A DNA stretch of 33,645 nt. Origin: DASWID01 sp049682815 (GTDB lineage Bacteria > Desulfobacterota_D > UBA1144 > Nemesobacterales > CSP1-2). This document shows positions 1 to 7,307 of the stretch, one piece after another. Position 1 is the first letter of the stretch. Every line of letters starts with the position of its first letter. The stretch is from positions 1 to 33,645 of the forward strand of contig JBAUII010000110.1 of assembly GCA_049682815.1 (NCBI GenBank). Reading direction: 5' to 3'. The position numbers were made by a program, and so were the translations under genes. The notes beneath the pieces were generated by a model that was not told the origin of the DNA, did not search any database, and saw only the letters and a list, made by a program, of their open reading frames with translations.

Positions 1-648
1 GAATATATGCGCAATTCAGTTGAGTTGACAACGCGCTGGGCTAGGCTATGTAAGGAGGGAAAAGGGGATTGTGAGAACGGACTTTTTGGAATAGTGCAGG
101 GAGGTGTTTTTCCCGAACTTAGGCGAAGATCGGCGGACGATCTACTCGAAATTAATTTTGACGGTTATGCGATTGGAGGGCTGGGTATAGGTGAATCAAA
201 GGATAAAACGTTTGAAATGGCTGAGATAACCGCTACAAACATCCCTTATGAGAAGCCAAGATATCTCATGGGACTAGGATCACCTGAGGATATGGTTGAA
301 GCGGTTTCGATCGGTATTGATTTGTTTGATTGCGTTGTACCTACAAGAAATGCTAGAAATGGTACTGTCTTTACAAATCAAGGAAAACTGGTTATAAAGA
401 ATGCCCGATACGGAGAAGACAAATCCCCGATTGATGAAGAATGTGATTGCTACACTTGCAAGACATTTTCGAGAGCATATCTGAGGCATTTATATATGAA
501 TAGAGAGATACTAGCTATGAGGCTGCTCACTTTTCATAATCTTTATTATTATTCCACTTTGATGAAAAAGATCCGGGAGTCATTAATAAGGGGTGAATTT
601 CAAAGTTTTAAAACTGAACTTAAATCAAGGGGGGATCGAGTATCTTGA
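1..648 (+). CDS. tgt: tRNA-guanine transglycosylase (queuine tRNA-ribosyltransferase), 5'-truncated by window edge
   Basis: C-terminal part of Tgt, which exchanges guanine-34 for the queuosine precursor preQ1 in GUN-anticodon tRNAs. The reading frame is open to base 1 (codons gaa-tat precede the first ATG at 7), so the 5' end lies outside the window. Visible family features are the GIVQGG motif, the GGLGIGE motif, the catalytic-Asp segment FDCVVPTRNARNG, and the zinc site CDCYTC followed by the TFHN histidine. The 3' end is intact, and its TGA overlaps the TTG start of yajC, a coupling seen in many bacterial tgt-yajC-secDF operons. No abnormality is seen in the visible part. Confidence 0.97.
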   Translation, partial: EYMRNSVELTTRWARLCKEGKGDCENGLFGIVQGGVFPELRRRSADDLLEINFDGYAIGGLGIGESKDKTFEMAEITATNIPYEKPRYLMGLGSPEDMVEAVSIGIDLFDCVVPTRNARNGTVFTNQGKLVIKNARYGEDKSPIDEECDCYTCKTFSRAYLRHLYMNREILAMRLLTFHNLYYYSTLMKKIRESLIRGEFQSFKTELKSRGDRVS

Positions 649-1010
649 TAAATTTTATACTGATTACATCGATAGCCGTTTTTCTTATTGGATGTCCAAT
701 GCAGCCAGGTACCGAAGGAGGGGGAGGTTCTCAATTTGTGGCGTTTATTCCTTTCATTCTCATATTCGTTATTTTTTATTTCCTGATTCTTAGACCACAG
801 CAGAAACAGAGTAAGCAAAGACAGGAGATGCTTAAGAGCATAAAGAGGGGGGATAACGTTATAACATCCGGTGGACTGTATGGTAAGGTGTTGAATATTG
901 TCGATGATGTAATAACACTCGAGATTGCTAAGGGTGTAAGTGTTCGTGTCTCGCGGGCGGGAATTTCAGGTCTAGCGGGAACGAACGGTGAAGATGATAA
1001 GGCGAAATAG
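645..1010 (+). CDS. yajC: Sec translocase accessory subunit YajC
   Basis: YajC is the small membrane partner of SecD-SecF in the Sec preprotein translocase. The 121-aa product has an N-terminal hydrophobic stretch, a second membrane helix (about residues 31-49) ending in LRPQQKQ, and then the conserved cytoplasmic pattern KRGDNVITSGGLYGKV. The start is TTG at 645, overlapping the tgt stop (TTGA) and preceded by a purine-rich ribosome-binding site (aaggggg, about 628-634). The extra N-terminal segment with a Cys (IGCPMQPG) and a Gly-rich stretch looks like an additional signal or lipobox-like segment; whether it is lipidated is uncertain. It is followed 14 bp later by secD. Confidence 0.95.
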   Translation: MINFILITSIAVFLIGCPMQPGTEGGGGSQFVAFIPFILIFVIFYFLILRPQQKQSKQRQEMLKSIKRGDNVITSGGLYGKVLNIVDDVITLEIAKGVSVRVSRAGISGLAGTNGEDDKAK

Positions 1011-1024
1011 GAGAGGTCTCAAAA

Positions 1025-2623
1025 ATGAATAGGGTATCAAGAACGTGGATAGCCATAATCTTAATGATTACAGTGCTTTCGATAATACTTTTAATGCCTA
1101 CGTTCTTAGGTGATAACCTTCCAAAGTGGTGGGGCAAGGTGTTCCCAGATAAAGGTATAAGGCTAGGACTTGATCTTAAGGGGGGAGTCTTCTTACTCCT
1201 TGGCGTTCGAGCAGACGAAGCTATCGATCACGAACTGACCAACATGAAGGATTTGATAAGTGAGGGGTTGAATAAGGACAAGATTCTCGTAAAAGGATAT
1301 GAAAAGAGCAATAAAACTCTCGTGATCGAGTTCTTTTCAAAAAGTGATCTTGAAAGGGCGAAACAATTAGAAGATGACTATAAAGATATAGCCACCATCG
1401 ATGAGGATGGTTTATCGCTGAAACTAACACTCAAAGATGGTTATATCACAGAGTTGCAGAGGAGAGCAATAGATCAAGTTAGAGAGGTTATTGAAAATCG
1501 AGTAACTGAGTTTGGCCTGGTTGAGCCATCAATCCAGCGGGCTGGCACCGATAGAATCATAATCCAGGTTCCGGGCGCATCTGCATCTGACAGGGAAAGG
1601 ATAATCAATATCATTAAACGAGAAGCGGTTTTGGAGTTTAAGATTGTTGAAGACACCGGTCCTTCTAAGGAGACGCTTCTTGCGAAATATGAAGTTTCCA
1701 CCCCGGAGGAGTTGGTCCAAAAAGGTCTTAAGTTACATACTGGTGAGACGGGAAACCAGAACGAAAAATACTTTGTTACCGAAAATGAGGCCCAAGTTAC
1801 TGGACAATATCTTTCAGATGCAAGATTAACATTCGATGAATTTGGACGACCATCCGTAGGTTTTAATTTTAGGGGGGAGGGTGCGACTAAGTTTGGAGCT
1901 CTAACTGAAAAAAATAAAAACCGCAGACTGGCTATTGTGCTTGATGGCGTTGTTAAATCAGCTCCTGTGATCGAGGAAAGGATTACATCCCGCGGTATAA
2001 TCCGAGGGAGTTTTACACTTGAGGAGGCAAAGGATCTTGCCCTGGTACTTCGTTCAGGAGCGCTCCCTGTTCCCGTAAATGTTGAGCAGGAGCGTACAGT
2101 TGGACCTTCGCTTGGCAGAGATTCGATTGACAAAGGGAAGCTTTCTATGATGGTTGGCGCAGGTCTGGTTGTAATATTCATGATTGTCTTTTACAAATTT
2201 CAGGGTGTAATCGCAAATGTTTCCCTTGCTCTTAATATGCTCTTTATCATGGGATTCCTCTCAGCATTTGGCGTCACATTGACGCTACCGGGTATTGCTG
2301 GGCTTGTTCTCACCCTGGGAATGGCGGTGGACGGAAATATTATCATTTTTGAACGGATAAAAGAGGAAATTAGAGTTGGGAAGTCCCCGCTGGCTGCAAT
2401 AGATGCGGGATACAGCAGGTCTCTATGGACTGTACTTGATGCTAATATCACCACCCTTCTTACCGGCCTTATCTTATTCTGGTTTGGAACCGGTCCGATT
2501 AAGGGTTTTGCGGCTACTCTATGTATTGGAATCGTTTCTACTGTATTCAGTAATGTCATCGTGGCTAGAATGATAACGAATTTTTTCTACGCCGAGAAGA
2601 AGGCTCTCGCCTTGAGTATTTAG
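1025..2623 (+). CDS. secD: Protein translocase subunit SecD
   Basis: SecD uses the proton gradient to pull preproteins through SecYEG on the periplasmic side. The 532-aa product shows an N-terminal membrane helix (about residues 8-28), the D1 signature LGLDLKGG, a large periplasmic region (about 45-370) with a VLDGVVKSAPVI segment, and a C-terminal RND-type block of five hydrophobic helices containing AVDGNIIIFERIKEE and the TVLDANITTLLT motif. The length suits the shorter SecD form that is not fused to SecF. ATG at 1025 has gagagg 8-13 bp upstream. It lies 14 bp after yajC and 24 bp before secF. Confidence 0.98.
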   Translation: MNRVSRTWIAIILMITVLSIILLMPTFLGDNLPKWWGKVFPDKGIRLGLDLKGGVFLLLGVRADEAIDHELTNMKDLISEGLNKDKILVKGYEKSNKTLVIEFFSKSDLERAKQLEDDYKDIATIDEDGLSLKLTLKDGYITELQRRAIDQVREVIENRVTEFGLVEPSIQRAGTDRIIIQVPGASASDRERIINIIKREAVLEFKIVEDTGPSKETLLAKYEVSTPEELVQKGLKLHTGETGNQNEKYFVTENEAQVTGQYLSDARLTFDEFGRPSVGFNFRGEGATKFGALTEKNKNRRLAIVLDGVVKSAPVIEERITSRGIIRGSFTLEEAKDLALVLRSGALPVPVNVEQERTVGPSLGRDSIDKGKLSMMVGAGLVVIFMIVFYKFQGVIANVSLALNMLFIMGFLSAFGVTLTLPGIAGLVLTLGMAVDGNIIIFERIKEEIRVGKSPLAAIDAGYSRSLWTVLDANITTLLTGLILFWFGTGPIKGFAATLCIGIVSTVFSNVIVARMITNFFYAEKKALALSI

Positions 2624-2647
2624 ATACACATCGGAGGTTAACTTACG

Positions 2648-3559
2648 TTGGAGATACTATCTGATACACATGTAGATTTTGTCGTGAAGATGAGGAAGGC
2701 TCTACTGGTTTCACTTTGTTTAATCATAATATCGCTCCTGTCGCTCGTGTATCATAAGGGGCCAAATTGGGGTGTTGAATTTATTGGTGGAACAGAGCTG
2801 CAAGTTAAATTTCCAAAGAAAATTCAGTCTGAGGAGCTAAAGTCGACCTTAACAGATGCTGGGTATCCGGCTGAATCTGTTCAGGGGATCGGCCTAACTG
2901 GCGATAATGAGTACTTGATTAGATTTTCTCCGGAAGTCGTCGATTTTCAAAAAATTCAGGAGTTTCAAGGCAAGCTTGTCGATATGTCCAAAAATTCTAC
3001 AATCTTCAATGGGGCCTCGATATTGAGACTAGACTTCATAGGACCTAAGGTCGGGAAGGAGCTTATTGAGAAGGCTGTATTTTCAATTATATTGGGTTGT
3101 GTCGGCATACTGATTTATTTAATTTTTAGGTTTGAGTTCGCATTTGCTATGGGAGCTGTTATCGCACTAATCCACGATACTGTGATCACGTTGGGAGCAG
3201 TATCTATCACAAATAAGGAGTTCACACTTACCATTGTAGCCGCGCTGCTCACTGTAATTGGATATTCTGTAAATGATACTATCGTTATTTTTGACAGGAT
3301 AAGGGAAACCTTCAAAAGAACCAAAGAGAAGGGATTTAAAGCGATTGTTAATGAAAGCATCAATCAAACTCTTTCGAGGACAATATTAACTGGGGTAACG
3401 GTTTTTCTCGTATTAATTCCACTGTATTTTCTTGGGGGATCTGTAATCCATGACTTTGCCTTTGCGCTGATAGTTGGGGTTATAGTCGGAACCTATTCGT
3501 CTATATTTGTTGCTACTGCATTTATGGTCTATTGGAGACAGAGGAGAGGGACACTGTAA
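2648..3559 (+). CDS. secF: Protein translocase subunit SecF
   Basis: SecF is the partner of SecD in the SecDF export motor. The 303-aa protein has an N-terminal helix (about 15-33), the NWGVEFIGGTELQV signature after it, a short periplasmic domain, and five further membrane helices including the GYSVNDTIVIFDRIRE motif that carries conserved transport residues. The start is TTG at 2648, supported by ggaggt at about 2632-2637; no ATG gives a better N-terminus. It sits directly downstream of secD as in the usual operon. Confidence 0.97.
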   Translation: MEILSDTHVDFVVKMRKALLVSLCLIIISLLSLVYHKGPNWGVEFIGGTELQVKFPKKIQSEELKSTLTDAGYPAESVQGIGLTGDNEYLIRFSPEVVDFQKIQEFQGKLVDMSKNSTIFNGASILRLDFIGPKVGKELIEKAVFSIILGCVGILIYLIFRFEFAFAMGAVIALIHDTVITLGAVSITNKEFTLTIVAALLTVIGYSVNDTIVIFDRIRETFKRTKEKGFKAIVNESINQTLSRTILTGVTVFLVLIPLYFLGGSVIHDFAFALIVGVIVGTYSSIFVATAFMVYWRQRRGTL

Positions 3560-3605
3560 AGACGATATTTAGTGGATTAGCCCATTCACGTGTGAATCCA
3601 ATCGC

Positions 3606-4112
3606 ATGGAATATCTAGTTTTTTCGATTTTCTTGTTTGTAATGTTTATAGGCCTAATATCTATTCTATTTGGGTTCCCCGGGAACTTTCTAATACTTGC
3701 CAATTCCGTGCTATACGGCTGGTATGGTGGCTTTAAGGAGATTACTGTTAAGATTGTAATTGTCTTGATTGTGCTAGCGGTCTTAGGAGAGGTTCTTGAA
3801 TTTGTTCTAGGTGTGATAGGCTCTAAAAAACACAAGTCAAGCACCAAGGCGATAGTTGGATCGATAGTAGGTGGAATTGTGGGTGCAGTTTGGGGTGCCG
3901 CTTTTCTTTTTGGTGTTGGTTCCATAATAGGCGCTTTCATTGGTGCTTTTGCGGGTGCCTTCGTTGTAGAATATGTTAGGATAAGAAATATCCACCAAGC
4001 ACTGCAATCGGGCTGGGGTGCATTCGTCGGAAGAATGGGTGGAACGATCACAAAAGGAATATTCGCAATAACGATGATTTCAATAGCCGTTTTTTCGGTG
4101 ATTGGGAAGTAA
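3606..4112 (+). CDS. DUF456 family membrane protein
   Basis: A 168-aa integral membrane protein of the DUF456 family; function unknown. Hydrophobic segments lie at about residues 3-36 (with the family-typical FGFPGNFLI turn), 47-72, 82-125 and 145-166. The third is a glycine-rich zipper stretch (GSIVGGIVGAVWG and repeats of GAF), characteristic of the family. It starts 46 bp after secF; no clear Shine-Dalgarno is seen in front of the ATG. A short hairpin (attcac-gt-gtgaat) lies just upstream, so it may be transcribed with secDF or from its own weak signal. Confidence 0.85.
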   Translation: MEYLVFSIFLFVMFIGLISILFGFPGNFLILANSVLYGWYGGFKEITVKIVIVLIVLAVLGEVLEFVLGVIGSKKHKSSTKAIVGSIVGGIVGAVWGAAFLFGVGSIIGAFIGAFAGAFVVEYVRIRNIHQALQSGWGAFVGRMGGTITKGIFAITMISIAVFSVIGK

Positions 4113-4168
4113 TAGAAGAATTAAGGAGACGGAAGACAGAAGACGGAAGACGGGGGGACGGGAGAAAA
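4113..4168 (+). repeat. Short purine-rich degenerate tandem (gaagacgg-like units)
   Basis: The gap between the DUF456 gene and pheS holds three near-copies of an 8-bp unit (gaagacag, aagacgga, gaagacgg) followed by a G-run. The strand is almost free of pyrimidines apart from the c of each unit. A related purine-rich stretch with ggagacggga lies at 27840-27872 before treS. It may be a degenerate dispersed spacer repeat; no function is evident. Confidence 0.5.
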
Positions 4169-4184
4169 GTTAAAGGGGAAAACT

Positions 4185-5264
4185 ATGCGAGTAACGTCTG
4201 GATCCGTGCTCGGCAGAGAAGGCTTTATTAGGTGTTGGAAAAGCGTGAGAGAAAGATTAGCAGAAATAAAACAACGAGCTGAAAAGGACCTTGAAACCGT
4301 AGGTGAAGAGGTAATTCTTCAGAACTTGAAGGCCAAATATCTTGGGAGGTCTGGGATCATTACAGAACTTCTTAAGGGACTGAGAGATGTCCCCCCATCC
4401 GACAGGCGGCACATGGGTAAGCTGTTAAATGAGGTCAAGTTATATCTAGAGGAATTATTTGATAGAAAATTAAAATCAATAAAAGAAGACAAATGGAATA
4501 AGGCGCTTCTTAAAGAGCGATTGGATGTGACTCTGCCAGGTAGGGGTGTTCGTATAGGTGCAAAGCACCCTGTGACCCAGGTAATGGAAGAAATCATTGG
4601 CATCTATGAACGAATGGGGTTTCAGGTCGAGGAGGGTCCCGAGGTCGAATTGGATTATTATAATTTTGAAGCACTGAATATACCCCCCGATCACCCGGCA
4701 CGGGATATGCAGGATACATTTTACATCTCTGAAGGTATAGTTCTACGCACTCATACCTCACCTGTACAAATAAGAGTGATGGAAAGGCAGCAACCTCCCG
4801 TGAAGATAATTGCGCCAGGCAAGGTTTATAGATGCGATAGTGATATATCTCATACGCCCATGTTTCATCAGGTCGAGGGTCTTCTGGTCGATGAAAAGGT
4901 CACGTTCGGAGATTTAAAGGGAGTCCTGACGGAATTTGCGAGAATTATGTTCGGTGAGGATCTAGGCGTCAGGTTCAGACCTAGCTTTTTCCCTTTTACC
5001 GAACCTAGCGCTGAATTGGATATAGAATGTGTAATTTGTGGGGGGAAGGGGTGCAGGGTGTGTAAGGATACCGGTTGGCTTGAGATTTTAGGATGTGGCA
5101 TGGTTGATCCTGAAGTTTTTAAGAGTGTAAATTATGATCAGAGTAAATATAGCGGTTTTGCATTTGGCCTTGGAGTAGAAAGGATCGCTATGCTAAAGTT
5201 TGGAATAAACGATATAAGGTTATTTTTTGAGAATGACATCAGGTTTCTCAGGCAATTTACTTGA
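4185..5264 (+). CDS. pheS: Phenylalanine--tRNA ligase alpha subunit
   Basis: Alpha subunit of the (alphabeta)2 PheRS, which holds the class II catalytic core and charges tRNA-Phe in the cytoplasm. The 359-aa protein has an N-terminal coiled-coil region (about 15-105) for tRNA contact, motif 2 (GKVYRCDSDISHTPMFHQVEGL), FRPSFFPFTEPS, and motif 3 (GFAFGLGVERIAML). A Cys cluster CVICGGKGCRVC (about 283-294) forms the small metal-binding-type insertion found in many bacterial PheS. ATG at 4185 has aaagggg 7 bp upstream. The usual downstream pheT is absent: next comes a 187-bp gap and an unrelated small gene, so the beta subunit must be encoded elsewhere. Confidence 0.97.
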   Translation: MRVTSGSVLGREGFIRCWKSVRERLAEIKQRAEKDLETVGEEVILQNLKAKYLGRSGIITELLKGLRDVPPSDRRHMGKLLNEVKLYLEELFDRKLKSIKEDKWNKALLKERLDVTLPGRGVRIGAKHPVTQVMEEIIGIYERMGFQVEEGPEVELDYYNFEALNIPPDHPARDMQDTFYISEGIVLRTHTSPVQIRVMERQQPPVKIIAPGKVYRCDSDISHTPMFHQVEGLLVDEKVTFGDLKGVLTEFARIMFGEDLGVRFRPSFFPFTEPSAELDIECVICGGKGCRVCKDTGWLEILGCGMVDPEVFKSVNYDQSKYSGFAFGLGVERIAMLKFGINDIRLFFENDIRFLRQFT

Positions 5265-5451
5265 AGTTGTGCTTTATTATCAACAGTCTTTTAGATTGAT
5301 AACTTACGCCTAGATAATTAGCACTACAGATTTCAAAAAAAAGAGTAATTATTAGTATGTGATGAAAGGGATCGCTGGTTAAAGAGCAAGGGTTCATTCT
5401 ATTCAATGTCCTATCGATTAAATTATAGTTTTTTTAAAGCAAGAAACGGAA

Positions 5452-5769
5452 ATGAAAAAGGTCTATAGCTCAAACGACACTATGTTCCTCGGACATTTAC
5501 GTAATATCCTTGAAAATGAGGGAATTTCGTGTGAAATTCTTCGGGATCATCTCTTAGGAACCATCGGGGGACTTCCCCCAGTTGAGTGCTGGGCGGAGCT
5601 TTGGGTTCTTGAAGACCACCAGCATGAAATCGCTTCGGAGATTATTAAGTCGGCCTTAAAAGGGAATGAACTGGAGAAAGATGGCCTTTGGAAATGTCGA
5701 GGTTGTGGGGAGGAGATTGAGGGACAATTTTTGGAATGCTGGAAGTGCGGGATCGGTAAATACGATTAG
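5452..5769 (+). CDS. DUF2007-type protein with C-terminal zinc ribbon
   Basis: A 105-aa protein. Residues 1-70 match the DUF2007 'putative signal transducing protein' pattern (start with xVYSSND, mid-domain ISCEILRD, and an ELWVLEDHQHEIASEII end). Residues 80-100 form a zinc ribbon with Cys82-x2-Cys85 and Cys96-x2-Cys99. The function of the family is not established; some members behave as small ligand- or PII-like domains. It is preceded by cgga a few bases before the ATG, a weak ribosome-binding site. It is flanked by 187 and 61 bp gaps, so is probably a single gene or paired with the phosphatase downstream. Confidence 0.75.
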   Translation: MKKVYSSNDTMFLGHLRNILENEGISCEILRDHLLGTIGGLPPVECWAELWVLEDHQHEIASEIIKSALKGNELEKDGLWKCRGCGEEIEGQFLECWKCGIGKYD

Positions 5770-5830
5770 AATTAACAAAACATCCGTAAGAATCTTCGCT
5801 TTTAGAGTTTAACTTAAGTCATGACGTAGC

Positions 5831-6382
5831 ATGTTAAGAGTTTTCTTTTGGGTCTATGCAAGATTCGTTTTCTATCCAACGCTAATCTTAAATATACTTC
5901 TGTGTAAGGTTATTGGCCTCAGAAATTGGTATGATCGAATTGACGAATATGTAATTCTTGGTGCGCTTCCATGTAAGCACGACATACCCAGACTCAAGAA
6001 GATGGGGGTCAGGGCGGTCCTGAATGTTTGCGAGGAGTATTCGGGTCCTGAAGAGGCATATGCAGCAGCGGGCATAGAACAGGTTAGATTACCAACGATT
6101 GATTATACGTCTCCTAGTTTATCAACGGTTCGTCAAGGAGTTTGTTTTATTGAAAAGTGTGTTTCAAGTGGTGATCTGGTATATGTTCACTGTAAGGCCG
6201 GACGTGGCAGGAGCGCAACAATAGTATTGTGCTGGTTGATTAAGGCAAAGAAAATTAAGCCAAATGAAGCAATGAACTTTCTTTTGGAAAGGCGTCCGCA
6301 CGTGAATAAAAAACTGGATAAAAGGAAGGTTGTCAGAGAGTTTCTAGCGGAAGAATGTGACAAGAAAATCAAATCTAGATGA
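5831..6382 (+). CDS. Dual-specificity protein-tyrosine-phosphatase-like protein (PTPMT1-like)
   Basis: A 183-aa cysteine-dependent phosphatase. It has a hydrophobic N-terminal segment (about 3-28) that probably anchors it, followed by WYDRIDEYVILGALP, which is typical of the PTPMT1/plant-DSP group. The P-loop is HCKAGRGRSAT with nucleophile Cys121 and Arg127, and the probable general acid is Asp91 in TIDYTSPS. PTPMT1 relatives dephosphorylate phosphatidylglycerophosphate, and the membrane anchor fits a lipid substrate. That assignment is inference; a protein or inositol-phosphate substrate is not excluded. No clear ribosome-binding site is seen before the ATG, but there is no better start. 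Confidence 0.85.
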   Translation: MLRVFFWVYARFVFYPTLILNILLCKVIGLRNWYDRIDEYVILGALPCKHDIPRLKKMGVRAVLNVCEEYSGPEEAYAAAGIEQVRLPTIDYTSPSLSTVRQGVCFIEKCVSSGDLVYVHCKAGRGRSATIVLCWLIKAKKIKPNEAMNFLLERRPHVNKKLDKRKVVREFLAEECDKKIKSR

Positions 6383-6585
6383 TTAACCGCCTCTTTGATA
6401 TTGTGATCGAGCTTGATTGGCGCTTTAATTTGGGGCTTAAGATCCCGACTGTCGGTTTTATAAAATATCATCACCAATGACAGTCCTAGGGGTTGTCCTA
6501 CCCTCTTTACCAATAAATTGAGTAACGTAATTTACTATGGTAGTATCCCACTAATTTGATTTTATCCTTATAAAAGGAGTCTCAT

Positions 6586-7140
6586 ATGGGAGTCAAGCCG
6601 GATCACTGGATCAGAAAAATGGCCGTAGAGCATAAGATGATTGAGCCATTTGTCGAGGCACAGATGTCAAAAGGCGTCATATCTTACGGACTGTCAGCCT
6701 ACGGTTATGACATCAGGGTTAGCGATGAATTCAAGGTTTTTACAAATGTTTATAACTCGGTTGTTGATCCAAAGGGTTTTGATGAAAAGTCATTCGTCTC
6801 AATAAAGTCAGATGTGTGTATGATCCCCCCAAATTCTTTTGCCTTGGCGCGGACAGTCGAATATTTTAGGATACCGAGGAGCACAATAACTATCTGTTTG
6901 GGGAAGTCCACGTATGCACGTTGCGGAATTATCGTGAATGTTACTCCGTTTGAGCCTGAATGGGAGGGATTCGTGACATTGGAGATATCAAACACGACTC
7001 CCCTTCCGGCAAAGATCTATGCAAATGAAGGGATAGCTCAGGTTCTGTTCTTTGAGGCCGATGAGGTATGTGAGGTTTCATATGCGGATAAAAAGGGTAA
7101 ATACCAGAAGCAAATAGGCATAACTCCCCCCAAATTATAG
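6586..7140 (+). CDS. dcd: dCTP deaminase
   Basis: Dcd deaminates dCTP to dUTP, feeding dTMP synthesis. The 184-aa length, the YGLSAYGYDIRV start region, the GKSTYARCGIIVNVTPFEPEWEG core, the catalytic-Glu segment TLEISN, and the C-terminal closing motif GKYQKQIGITPPK all fit the trimeric Dcd family. The C-terminus ends immediately after PPK, so this is a compact form. The start has aaaggag 7-13 bp upstream of the ATG. It is a single gene with gaps of about 200 bp upstream and 167 bp downstream; whether it is a mono- or bifunctional (Dcd-Dut) enzyme cannot be decided here. Confidence 0.95.
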   Translation: MGVKPDHWIRKMAVEHKMIEPFVEAQMSKGVISYGLSAYGYDIRVSDEFKVFTNVYNSVVDPKGFDEKSFVSIKSDVCMIPPNSFALARTVEYFRIPRSTITICLGKSTYARCGIIVNVTPFEPEWEGFVTLEISNTTPLPAKIYANEGIAQVLFFEADEVCEVSYADKKGKYQKQIGITPPKL

Positions 7141-7182
7141 AGCCATTTAATTGCAACTTTTTTTTCAACGGCTCTTGTTTTG
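7139..7182 (+). terminator. Possible weak terminator after dcd
   Basis: The dcd stop region begins an inverted repeat agagcc (7139-7144) / ggctct (7170-7175), followed by tgtttt. The loop is long (about 25 nt) and contains a run of eight T, so this is a weak Rho-independent candidate. Confidence 0.3.
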
Positions 7183-7262
7183 GACATTAATTATTAGAAA
7201 TAGAAATCACTTCCATTTTTATCATCAAACTCCCTTATTTTATATACTTTTATAACCCTTCA

Positions 7263-7271
7263 TGGTATACT
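7263..7271 (+). promoter_or_regulatory. Extended -10 promoter candidate for gyrB
   Basis: tggtatact at 7263-7271 matches the extended -10 pattern TGnTATAnT (with C at one position), 36 bp before the TTG start of gyrB. No convincing -35 hexamer is visible at the right distance, which is common with extended -10 promoters. Confidence 0.4.
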
Positions 7272-7307
7272 TTATGAGCTTTTGTCCTACTTACGGAGTT
7301 AGCCTAA

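Noticed and set aside
1474..2181. Long minus-strand open frame (235 aa) inside secD
   Set aside because: It is antisense to a clear secD frame, low in recognisable motifs, Ser/Pro/Thr-rich as antisense shadows often are, and has no ribosome-binding site.
3569..4051. Minus-strand 160-aa frame over the DUF456 gene
   Set aside because: A Pro/Thr/Ile-rich shadow of glycine/valine-rich membrane codons; the + strand frame matches a known family.
4113..4168. CRISPR-like repeat
   Set aside because: Units are 8 bp, adjacent and without spacers; no cas genes are present anywhere in the window.
5265..5451. Possible small RNA or riboswitch between pheS and the DUF2007 gene
   Set aside because: The stretch is AT-rich with no stable conserved stem or recognised riboswitch core.
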